A stretch of 64,000 bases of DNA, from positions 47,445 to 111,444 of the forward strand of contig JARSSO010000020.1 in NCBI GenBank assembly GCA_029624765.1, given 5' to 3'. Shown here piece by piece: positions 17,573-25,243 of this stretch. How positions within the stretch are numbered: position 1 is the stretch's first letter; every line of letters starts with the position of its first letter. The position numbers were made by a program, and so were the translations under genes. The notes beneath the pieces were generated by a model that worked only from the letters and a program-made list of their open reading frames with translations, was not told where the DNA came from and did not search any database. This DNA is from Candidatus Contendibacter sp. Its GTDB lineage: Bacteria > Pseudomonadota > Gammaproteobacteria > Competibacterales > Competibacteraceae.

Positions 17573-18886
17573 TCAGGCTGGAACATTCAGCACTATTCCG
17601 TACAGATAAAGCAACAGCCCTCCCATCCCCAGACACTTCAACACGTAACTGGCGTTCCAGCGCAGGAAAGCGTAACCATCGATCCCGTAGCGCCCCTGCA
17701 TCATCAGGTGCAGGCCGGAGAGGGGGTTGGCGGGCACGCCGATCCCCCAGGCCATCAGCAGGGTGATCGCCAGCAGGTTCGGCTCGGGATGAAGCGGCGC
17801 CAACCAGACCGCGCAGGCCGCGATGGTGATGACCGGATGCACGCCGAACGTGGCGAGACCGACCATTGCCGCCAGGAGCAGGCTGGCCTGTAGCGGGCCG
17901 AAGTGATCGAACGGCAGCCAGTGGCCCAACGAGTGGGTCAGGCTGGTCAATCCCGCCGCCAGCACGCCGGCCGCCAGGAACAGGGCCAGTTCGTTGACCG
18001 TGCCGGCTAACCCCTGTTCGACATGCTCCCGCAACGGCGGCCATGCGCCGCGCCCGCGTCGCGCCAGCAGAATGCCCACGGTCAACAGCGGCGCGCTCAG
18101 GGTGATGATCGCCAGAATCGACCAGCGGGGGATCAGCGCGTGGGCGACCAGCACGAGGGTGACCAGCAGACCGGGAATCCACAGCGCATTGAAACGCATC
18201 GGGTAACCGACAAACGGGGCGCCACGGCGGGGATTTTCGGGATCGAGGTCGCGGGCGGTGAGCCAGAGGGAAAAGATGGCCATGGGCAATCCCGCCAGCA
18301 CCACGATGCCCAGTCGCGCGCCCGGCGCGTAGGTCAGGGCGGCGGCCATCGCCGAAAAGAACGGCGACCAGAACGCCGCCGCCGCGAAGCCCCGCGACAG
18401 GGCCAGCGCCCGCCGTTTTCCCAGCCGCCCGCGGGTGGTCATGCGGTCGCCGAGGATGACCACGGTGGACAGGTTGATCACCGCCCCGAACAGATGTACC
18501 CCGATCAGGGTCCGCCACAGTGCCTTGCGCCCGCGTGGCGGTGGCGCGTCGGATTGAGCCGCCTCCGGGCGGGTCACCAGCCGCAGGAACGACACCGCCG
18601 CCAGCAGACTGACCAGCCCTTGATTGCCGGCCAGAATCCGGGTGAGGTCGAGCGGGGCGCCATGCGCCGCGCCCCAGGCGATGCCGGCGCCGCCGAGACC
18701 GATCAGCCAACCGCTCTGGATGCGTTGCCGCCGGCCCAGCCGATCACTCAGCAACAGCGCGGCGGTCCAGCCCAGCAGCCCCGCCGGCAGCAGCGACATG
18801 CCCGGCGCCACGGAGGCGGCGATCATCAGGGCCAGCAGGACGCCGGCGAGCCGGTCGCGGCCACTGGCCAGCGGCCCCAATCGCAC
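17573..18886 (-). CDS. Multi-pass membrane protein, ion-transporter-like permease
   Basis: This 437-residue protein has about eleven hydrophobic helices spread evenly along its length and no soluble domain. The pattern of short loops with re-entrant-like segments (GVHPVITIAACAVWLAPLH and GIGVPANPLSGLHLMMQG) resembles the ion-transporter superfamily (CitMHS, DctM or ArsB-like permeases), in which conserved Asn-Pro and Gly-Val-Pro motifs sit mid-membrane. The substrate is unknown. It is two bases downstream of the unknown 441-residue gene, so both are likely one operon. A second, weaker possibility is a TRAP-type large subunit without its partners. Confidence 0.65.
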   Translation of the reverse strand: MRLGPLASGRDRLAGVLLALMIAASVAPGMSLLPAGLLGWTAALLLSDRLGRRQRIQSGWLIGLGGAGIAWGAAHGAPLDLTRILAGNQGLVSLLAAVSFLRLVTRPEAAQSDAPPPRGRKALWRTLIGVHLFGAVINLSTVVILGDRMTTRGRLGKRRALALSRGFAAAAFWSPFFSAMAAALTYAPGARLGIVVLAGLPMAIFSLWLTARDLDPENPRRGAPFVGYPMRFNALWIPGLLVTLVLVAHALIPRWSILAIITLSAPLLTVGILLARRGRGAWPPLREHVEQGLAGTVNELALFLAAGVLAAGLTSLTHSLGHWLPFDHFGPLQASLLLAAMVGLATFGVHPVITIAACAVWLAPLHPEPNLLAITLLMAWGIGVPANPLSGLHLMMQGRYGIDGYAFLRWNASYVLKCLGMGGLLLYLYGIVLNVPA

Positions 18887-18888
18887 TG

Positions 18889-20214
18889 CTAATGGGGCCT
18901 GACGGTCGGCGCGGATACATCGGCCGCCGTGGCGGCGCGCAGGCTCCGACCCGTTTCCGAGTACAACAACCGGCCTGGGTGCAGTACCTGCCGTTCGGTG
19001 TTTTGCTCGACGCAGCGCTGGACCAACTGGTCGGCGATGACCCGCGCACCCTGGGGTTGCAGGGGGTAATGATGTTCCAGTCGCGTCAACTGGCCATCGA
19101 TATCCAGGCTGGTCACAGTGTAGGCCAGCGTTCCCAATTCGGCGTCGGCCTGGTGGGTGACGAGCATCCGCTGTTCCGGGCGCTCGCTGTCGTTGTGAAA
19201 GATTCGCTCGACCAGATAATCCCCCGACAGGCAGGGAATTTCCCGAAACGCCGCCAGCGTCGCCTCGTCGGCGGCGGTGGCCAGCGTTTCCTCCAGGCGC
19301 GGATTAGCCAGCACGCGCCGCACGTGCAAGCCATAGGCTTCCAGCGTCAGCGCGTATTGCCGCTGCGTCCGCGCCCAGCGCCGATAGCCCTCGCCCAGTT
19401 CGGCGGTGGGCAGGGCCCGGCCCGGTCCGAATTGCGCCCAGTCGTCGAAGGTGTAGAACAGCGTATGGGCGTGATCCCCGGCGACCAGAAAACGATTGCC
19501 CGCGTCCAGCGTGACGGAACGGATTCCGGGCCGCTCGAACCAGGCGTGTTCCAGCAGTTCCCACAGCGGCAGGAAATCGTTGGCTTCCAGTTGGACCCGC
19601 AGCAGGGCGCACAGATCGCCGACGGTCACGAACGACAGATTCAATGCCGCCAGTCCGAACGCTTGCCGCACCGCCTCGCCGGTGGCGGGCGATACCTGGC
19701 CGTTTTGCATCAGGGTGTCTTCCATGATCCGCGCCAATCGGGCGATGTCGTCGCCGGGTCCGACGAAGCAGAACGGCAGCAAGAGCAGGGGACCGGAACC
19801 GGGCCGGCGCAGCGGATTGATGGCGGCGACCGGAAAGAAGCCGCGCTCCGTGCCCAGCGCCATCAGGCGTGGGACGAATACCGAACCGCGCAGGCTGCCA
19901 CGGTATAACTCGGCCAGTGTCTCAAGCAGCGGCAGTCCCGGTCGCAGGATTTCGGTTTGATCGTACAGCGCGCCGGGAAGGATCAAGCCCACATGGTCGA
20001 TGCCCCCGAGAACGGTGTTCAAGTCCTTTGCCAGGTGACCGGCCAGGGCGGTCGCGGCGGATACGCTCAGCGGTTCGGGCGGCGTGCCGGTGGGATCGGC
20101 GTATTGCGGGTCCAGTTCGATGGCGAGCAGGCCGGCGTAATGCCGGGGTTCGGAAGCGGCGGGTTCGGTGGTGGCCACGATAAGGTTCTCGAAAGAAAGG
20201 GATGCGCCGGTCAT
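18889..20214 (-). CDS. Unknown 441-residue cytosolic protein
   Basis: The start is MTGASLSF at 20214, with AAGGGA nine bases upstream; the longer in-frame reading has no site. The protein has no signal peptide or membrane helix. It is rich in Leu, Ala and Glu and has no P-loop, zinc motif or repeat. Recurring features are SGDYLVERIFHNDSER and VTSLDIDGQLTRLEHHYPL near the C-terminus. It is followed two bases later by a permease gene, so it may be an accessory or enzyme for whatever is transported. I do not recognise the family. Codon usage looks like that of the neighbours. Confidence 0.6.
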   Translation of the reverse strand: MTGASLSFENLIVATTEPAASEPRHYAGLLAIELDPQYADPTGTPPEPLSVSAATALAGHLAKDLNTVLGGIDHVGLILPGALYDQTEILRPGLPLLETLAELYRGSLRGSVFVPRLMALGTERGFFPVAAINPLRRPGSGPLLLLPFCFVGPGDDIARLARIMEDTLMQNGQVSPATGEAVRQAFGLAALNLSFVTVGDLCALLRVQLEANDFLPLWELLEHAWFERPGIRSVTLDAGNRFLVAGDHAHTLFYTFDDWAQFGPGRALPTAELGEGYRRWARTQRQYALTLEAYGLHVRRVLANPRLEETLATAADEATLAAFREIPCLSGDYLVERIFHNDSERPEQRMLVTHQADAELGTLAYTVTSLDIDGQLTRLEHHYPLQPQGARVIADQLVQRCVEQNTERQVLHPGRLLYSETGRSLRAATAADVSAPTVRPH

Positions 20215-20457
20215 GACGGCTTCTTCCCTTGGCGAAGATGGTTGGATAAGGGATGAAGCGGGCGCATTATAAGGAAATCGGCGGCGGGCGGGCGCGGCCC
20301 GAACCGAGTCCGCCACCGGTGACGCCGGCCGGAAATTTTTTCCCGCCAACCCCACTCAACCCCTGTGCTCGTAGCCTGGTTTACGCATAAACTTGGCGGC
20401 TAGAACTTACTAAATTCAGGGTTTTCAAGACCAACCGACACTACACGAGGTAAGCCG

Positions 20458-22179
20458 ATGTCCGCATCGATCCAGAATCCGGCGGAACAATTACAACAGG
20501 CCGCCCTGGCGCTGGCCGCCGTCCAAAAGGCGCTTGATTACTCGCTGGCGGACTTGAAGGAACGCTCGCAAAAGGCCGACGGCAGAATCTCCGCCGCCCT
20601 GCTCGACCAGCACCAACTGGTCAGCTATGACCTGGCGCTGTCCTGCGCCGAGGTGACGGGCGCTCGCTTCGCCCTCGACTATGCCAAGCGGGCGCGGGAC
20701 GCCGGCGGCGGTTCGGTTGGCGAACTGACGCTGGAGGAGCGCTTCGCGCTGCTGTTCACCGCCGAGGCGCTCCAGGGCATTCGTAACCGGCTGAGCGCCC
20801 GACCGACCGATTTCGGGTTGAACGACACCTGGTTGGGAGCCACCGTGGATCATCCCTCGGTCCGGCAATTCTGCCACGCGCAACTGCCGGCGGAACGGGT
20901 GGCGGAGCTGGGGCAATTGATGCGCGCCCAAGGTGGAGTGACCGGCGCCTACCTGCTGGACGACCATCACGAAATGATGCGGGAAACCTTCCGCCGGGTG
21001 GCCGAGGAAGTAGTGATGCCGCTGGCCGAGGAGGTTCACCGTCACGATCTCGACATTCCCGACGCCATCCTCGAACAGGTCAAGGAACTGGGCTGCTTCG
21101 GCATTTCCATCCCGGAACGCTTCGGCGGCATCCAGAGCGACGAGCAGGAAGACAATCTGGGCATGATCGTGGTGACCGAGGAACTGACGCGCGGCTCGCT
21201 GGGCGCGGCGGGCAGCCTGATCACCCGACCCGAAATCCTGTCCAAGGCGTTGCTCAAGGGCGGCACCGAGGAACAGAAGAACAAATGGCTGCCGCAACTG
21301 GCCTCCGGCGATTTGCTGTGCGCGGTGGCGGTGACCGAGCCGAACTACGGTTCCGACGTGGCCAACATGCGGCTGAAGGCGACCAAGACCGAGGGCGGCT
21401 GGCTGCTGAACGGCGCCAAGACCTGGTGCACCTTCGGCGGCAAGGCCGGGGTCCTGCTGATCCTGGCCCGCACCAACCCCGATATTTCCCTCGGCCATCG
21501 CGGCTTGTCCATGTTCCTGCTGGAAAAGCCGAGCACGCCTGGCCACACCATCGATTTCACCCAGGAAGGCGGTGGCAAGCTGACCGGCAAAGCGATTTCG
21601 ACCATCGGCTATCGCGGGATGCACTCCTTCGATCTGTTCTTCGATAACGTGTTCGTGCCGGACGAGAACATGCTGGGTGGGCCGAAGGGCGAGGGCAAGG
21701 GCTTCTATTTCACCATGGCCGGTTTCGCCGGCGGGCGCATCCAGACCGCCGCCCGCGCCGTGGGCATCATGCAGGCCGCCTACGAGAAGGCGCTGAGCTA
21801 CGCCCAGGAGCGCATCGTGTTCGGCTATCCCATCGGCGACTACCAGTTGACCCAGGTCAAGTTGGCGCGGATGGCGACCTATTTGGCGATCGGCCGCCAG
21901 TTCACCTACTCGGTGGGCCGCCTGATGGACAAGGGCGAGGGCGACATGGAAGCCAGCATGGTCAAGTTCTTCACCTGCAAGACCGCCGAATGGGTGACCC
22001 GCGAAGCCTTGCAGATTCACGGCGGCATGGGCTACGCCGAAGAGACCCCGGTCAGCCGCTATTTCATCGACGCGCGGGTGCTGTCGATTTTCGAGGGGGC
22101 GGAAGAAACGCTGGCGCTGAAAGTCATCGCGCGCTCGCTGGTGGACAACGCCAAATCCAAGGCGGAAGTGGGGGGCTGA
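20458..22179 (+). CDS. mcd: (2S)-methylsuccinyl-CoA dehydrogenase
   Basis: This 573-residue flavoprotein is an acyl-CoA dehydrogenase with an extra N-terminal domain of about 150 residues, the distinguishing mark of Mcd, which oxidises (2S)-methylsuccinyl-CoA to mesaconyl-CoA in the ethylmalonyl-CoA pathway; ordinary acyl-CoA dehydrogenases are near 380 residues. The core shows VTEPNYGSDVANMRL and NGAKTWCTFGGKAG (FAD and substrate binding) and IFEGAEE, whose Glu matches the catalytic base. The next gene, three bases on, is the hydratase for the product. ecm, meaB and ccr follow 3 kb downstream, supporting the pathway call over generic acyl-CoA oxidation. Confidence 0.82.
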   Translation: MSASIQNPAEQLQQAALALAAVQKALDYSLADLKERSQKADGRISAALLDQHQLVSYDLALSCAEVTGARFALDYAKRARDAGGGSVGELTLEERFALLFTAEALQGIRNRLSARPTDFGLNDTWLGATVDHPSVRQFCHAQLPAERVAELGQLMRAQGGVTGAYLLDDHHEMMRETFRRVAEEVVMPLAEEVHRHDLDIPDAILEQVKELGCFGISIPERFGGIQSDEQEDNLGMIVVTEELTRGSLGAAGSLITRPEILSKALLKGGTEEQKNKWLPQLASGDLLCAVAVTEPNYGSDVANMRLKATKTEGGWLLNGAKTWCTFGGKAGVLLILARTNPDISLGHRGLSMFLLEKPSTPGHTIDFTQEGGGKLTGKAISTIGYRGMHSFDLFFDNVFVPDENMLGGPKGEGKGFYFTMAGFAGGRIQTAARAVGIMQAAYEKALSYAQERIVFGYPIGDYQLTQVKLARMATYLAIGRQFTYSVGRLMDKGEGDMEASMVKFFTCKTAEWVTREALQIHGGMGYAEETPVSRYFIDARVLSIFEGAEETLALKVIARSLVDNAKSKAEVGG

Positions 22180-22182
22180 GCC

Positions 22183-23355
22183 ATGAGTTTCTCGATGCGA
22201 TTGAGCGAACAGGCGGAAGTCGCCGGATCGGTGGCGGTCAATCTGGAATGGGCGCGGCGACCGCAGTACGGACGCTATCTGGACGAGTTCGTGCCGGGGC
22301 AGGTGTTCGTCCACACCCGCGGCTTCACTTTTGACCGGGCGACGATGCTGCATTTCGCCCGTGTCTTCATGCAAACCAACCCGCTGTACCTCAACGCGGA
22401 ATACGCCAAGGCGCACGGCTTCCCGGATTTGCCGGCCAGCCCGCAGATGGTGTTCAACGTGGTGCTGTCGCTGGGGGTGCAAAACGATTCCGAAAAGGCG
22501 ATTGCTAATCTCGGTTATTACAACGTGCAATTCCTGCGGCCGGTGTATCCTGGCGACACCCTGCGCAGCTACACCAAGGTGATGGACCGCAAGACGCGCG
22601 GCGAGGGCCAGCCCGGCATCGTGCTGATTCGCACCTTGGGGGTGAACCAGCATCATCAGGTGGTGTTGCAGTACGAGCGCAAGATCATGGTGGACTGGCG
22701 CGGCAGCCGCTTGCCGACCACCCCGGCGCCGAACAATCCGGTGGAATTTCCGTGGGTGGAGCATCCGGTGGTGGAATTGCCAGTCGGCGGTGGCCCCTTC
22801 CCGACCGGGTTGACCGGTCCCAACACTTATTTCGAGGACTTCGCGCTGGGCGATTTGATTGTCCATGCCAACGGCCGCACCATCACTGACGAGCACATGG
22901 CGTTGACCTACTTGGTCGGCAATACCCATCCGCTGCACTTCGACCGGGTGTACAGCACCGGGCTGTCGGGCAAGATGAGCGGCGAACCCATCGTCTACGG
23001 CGGGCTGGTGTACGCCTGGCTGGAAGGTTTGGCCAGCCGCGATGTCAGCGAAAACGCGCTGTGGGAACTGGGTTTCACCGAGGGCTACCACACCCAGCCG
23101 TCGGTGTCGGGCGACACGGTGGCGGCGATGTCGCGGGTCATCGCCACCGAGGCCCTGCCCAATACCGACGACGCCGGCATCGTGACCTTCCAGTTCATCG
23201 GCGTGAAGAACATCAGCGCCGCCGCCGCGCTGGAAACCTACGGCGCCGATTTGTTCATCAAGGAGAACGACAAGCAGAAGCTGAGCAAGGAGAAGATCGG
23301 CAACAAGATCTTCGAGATCGAACGGCGGTTACTGATTAAACGACGGCCGGCGTGA
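22183..23355 (+). CDS. mch: Mesaconyl-CoA hydratase (MaoC double-hotdog)
   Basis: This 390-residue protein has two hotdog domains of the MaoC type (about residues 30-170 and 220-360). The first has the region GQVFVHTRGFTFDRATMLHFARVFMQ and the second ALTYLVGNTHPLHFDRVYS, with the Asp-His hydratase pair expected in the loop of the second hotdog. Mch hydrates mesaconyl-C1-CoA to beta-methylmalyl-CoA in the ethylmalonyl-CoA pathway. It follows mcd by three bases, so the two are co-transcribed. A generic MaoC enoyl-CoA hydratase is the alternative; the neighbours argue for Mch. Confidence 0.8.
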   Translation: MSFSMRLSEQAEVAGSVAVNLEWARRPQYGRYLDEFVPGQVFVHTRGFTFDRATMLHFARVFMQTNPLYLNAEYAKAHGFPDLPASPQMVFNVVLSLGVQNDSEKAIANLGYYNVQFLRPVYPGDTLRSYTKVMDRKTRGEGQPGIVLIRTLGVNQHHQVVLQYERKIMVDWRGSRLPTTPAPNNPVEFPWVEHPVVELPVGGGPFPTGLTGPNTYFEDFALGDLIVHANGRTITDEHMALTYLVGNTHPLHFDRVYSTGLSGKMSGEPIVYGGLVYAWLEGLASRDVSENALWELGFTEGYHTQPSVSGDTVAAMSRVIATEALPNTDDAGIVTFQFIGVKNISAAAALETYGADLFIKENDKQKLSKEKIGNKIFEIERRLLIKRRPA

Positions 23356-23374
23356 GGTGAGGAAAACCGGAAAA

Positions 23375-23400
23375 CCCCCTCTCTTGAAAGGGGGAGGGGG
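23375..23400. repeat. CCCCCTCTC/GGGGGAGGGGG palindrome after mch
   Basis: A stem of about nine pairs with a short TTGAAA-like loop lies 20 bases after the mch stop. There is no following T-run, so it may be a weak terminator or transcript-end stabiliser. It belongs to the same palindrome family as 6674, 37299, 37867, 37911 and 54337. Confidence 0.55.
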
Positions 23401-23433
23401 CTTGGAGACAAAAAAGGGATTATGAGAAATCGC

Positions 23434-23545
23434 GAGCCACGTAGGGTACGCACTGTATACCTTAATTTGGGGCTTTAACCGCTGGCCGGTACTATGGCTG
23501 TTGATGCGATGAATAACAGTACGCAGTGCGTATCCTACGTGGCTC
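23434..23545. repeat. 22-bp inverted repeat pair (possible MITE or REP)
   Basis: GAGCCACGTAGGGTACGCACTG (23434-23455) and its complement (23524-23545) match at 21 of 22 positions across a 68-bp spacer. The pair could form a long hairpin or mark the ends of a small non-autonomous element. I see no target-site duplication. Confidence 0.65.
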
Positions 23546-23778
23546 GGTCGATCTCGGCGTTTGAGCAAAGATTATGAGCGAAAGCCCACTTCCAGTAAAT
23601 GGCAAGTTTATATTGCCTCAAGTCGACTAATGCTGCGAAGAATCTGTAAAGAAAGAGCATTATTAAGAGAGGCTACTTTAGCACCTGCCTAGGTAATTTA
23701 TTTTTTGTACAGCCCCTTATTGAAATTCAATTAGGGATAATTGAATTTGGCGGCGAGTTAATTGAATGAGGTAAAAAA

Positions 23779-24546
23779 ATGAATAGATTATTGCTGTTTT
23801 TCTCATTAATTATTTTCCTAACAGCATGCGCTCAAAACGGTCAGCAATCACAGAGTTTGCAGCCCGAGTTAATTGGAGAAAAGATTACGGCATCTTATAA
23901 AATTGGCGATAAGATATTTTACTTACCAGAAGGCGAATGGGTGATTGTTGGTAGTGGTAATTACGAAACTCATTTATTAACAAGCTTCAAGTCATGTTCG
24001 GTTTTTAATTGGGTTTATATCGTTGATATTCGGGAAAATACACTATACAGAGCAATTTATGCAAATGCTAATATAAAAAGTTGTGGGGCAAGAGATTGGG
24101 CTGATGAGCCATGTAAGAGGACAAATTATTACTATAAGAATGATATGAAACGCAGTATAAAAGATCAGTTTTGCTTGTCTGTCAGTCATAATTATCCCTA
24201 CCTCGTTAAAGCTACGGGTAATTATGCGGAAATTTATAGATGGTTTAAGAGTCGCAATATATCAATTCCTAATACAGCCATGTCTGTGGCTTTTACCCGC
24301 TATTATCCTAGTGAATATATGTCAATAACATATTTCTTCAATCCAGAAGTGATTGGAATATCTCCATCAAAAGGAAATACGTGGGAAACCAATGATTGGA
24401 ACAGGAATAATATTTCACAACATCCACAAAAAGAACAATTTGCAGAAAAATTGGTAGAATGGGGGAACCAAATGACCCCACTTATTCTCTATGGGTTTAA
24501 TAGGGAGGGAACAGAGCCACAAAGCATACCAAAGCCACCATTTTAA
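23779..24546 (+). CDS. AT-rich lipoprotein, unknown function
   Basis: This 255-residue protein starts with a classical lipoprotein signal (MNRLLLFFSLIIFLTAC), with lipidation expected at Cys17, so it is anchored to a membrane after export. The rest has several cysteines (SCSVFNW, NIKSCGARDW, EPCKRTNY, QFCLSVSH) and many aromatic residues, as in secreted disulfide-bonded folds, but no known family. Base composition is much poorer in G and C than the surrounding genes and codon choice differs (many AAT, ATT, TTA), which points to acquisition from outside. It is followed by hicBA in the same AT-rich tract. Confidence 0.65.
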   Translation: MNRLLLFFSLIIFLTACAQNGQQSQSLQPELIGEKITASYKIGDKIFYLPEGEWVIVGSGNYETHLLTSFKSCSVFNWVYIVDIRENTLYRAIYANANIKSCGARDWADEPCKRTNYYYKNDMKRSIKDQFCLSVSHNYPYLVKATGNYAEIYRWFKSRNISIPNTAMSVAFTRYYPSEYMSITYFFNPEVIGISPSKGNTWETNDWNRNNISQHPQKEQFAEKLVEWGNQMTPLILYGFNREGTEPQSIPKPPF

Positions 24547-24772
24547 ACGTGATGAAATGATGATGATCACTCGTGCTAGTTCATTAATAAGTAAAGTGAA
24601 GTCAAAAAGTTACAGTGTGGTGATCGCTGGTGCTAGAGGGTGCTCCTCTATAAATTAGAACCAACATTATTGGTAACTATCGGTGCTGGCTTAATTTGGC
24701 GAGTCATTAGATTTTTCCAAAGTATTCCCGAAAAGAGTCAATTAGTTAAATTTTGGTAACTGGAGGCTTTTA

Positions 24773-24979
24773 ATGAACTTGCATATCGAATACGAACAAG
24801 AAGAAGATGGGCGCTGGTTGGCCGAAGTGGGTGGATTGCCTGGAGTATTAGCTTATGGGAATACGCCGGACGAAGCGATGGTCAAAGCTGAGACTCTGGC
24901 TTTGAGAGTATTGGCCGAAAAATTAGAAGAGGAAGAAAGCTCTCCTCAGTCAATTACTATTTCTTTTGTTGCCGCATGA
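24773..24979 (+). CDS. hicB: HicB-family antitoxin
   Basis: This 68-residue protein has the short HicB fold: MNLHIEYEQEEDGRWLAEVGGLPGVLAYG, then an acidic helix (TPDEAMVKAETLALRVLAEKL). It lacks a C-terminal DNA-binding domain, so it is the short form. HicB binds and blocks the HicA mRNA interferase. GGAGGC lies six bases before ATG, a good ribosome site. It overlaps the next gene by four bases (ATGA), the usual toxin-antitoxin coupling; antitoxin first is common in this family. Confidence 0.88.
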   Translation: MNLHIEYEQEEDGRWLAEVGGLPGVLAYGNTPDEAMVKAETLALRVLAEKLEEEESSPQSITISFVAA

Positions 24980-25191
24980 GCCAATGGTCATCAGCAAAGT
25001 CCAATCAAGTTTTTGCGGCATTGATCAGTATTGGTTGGCAAATCAAGCGCCGGTCGGGCTCGCATCGTACTCTTTCGCGCGCGGGATGGCCTGACTTCGT
25101 GTTTTCCTTCCATGATCGAGAAGAGATTGGGCCACGGATGTTGGCGAGAATTGCGAAGCATACCGGATTAAAGCCAGATGATTTGAGATAG
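24976..25191 (+). CDS. hicA: HicA-family mRNA interferase toxin
   Basis: This 71-residue protein has the double-stranded RNA-binding-like HicA fold, with GSHRTLSRAGWPDFVFSFHDRE; the His of GSHR is the catalytic residue. HicA cleaves mRNA when HicB is lost. Start is ATG overlapping the hicB stop. It ends 52 bases before ecm, so this pair is lodged between mch and ecm. The four-base overlap with hicB and AT-rich codons show the pair came as a unit. Confidence 0.88.
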   Translation: MSQWSSAKSNQVFAALISIGWQIKRRSGSHRTLSRAGWPDFVFSFHDREEIGPRMLARIAKHTGLKPDDLR

Positions 25192-25243
25192 ATTTAAAAA
25201 AACCGACTCCTTCCGAACCGCTGTCGCACATCAAGAGGCTCTC

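Larger units (their letters stand above)
23356..23778. other. 423-bp intergenic stretch with two inverted repeats
   Basis: No gene is visible. After mch comes a stem at 23375-23400 and then an inverted-repeat pair at 23434 and 23524. From about 23580 the base composition falls sharply to AT-rich, the left edge of the island that holds the lipoprotein and hicBA genes. The stretch just before 23779 holds GAGGTAAAAAA, a ribosome-binding site for the lipoprotein. Confidence 0.6.

Noticed and set aside
20491..23091. Long leftward open frame across mcd and mch (866 codons)
   Set aside because: It is the mirror of high-GC coding sequence on the other strand, has no family match and no ribosome site, and overlaps two well supported genes.
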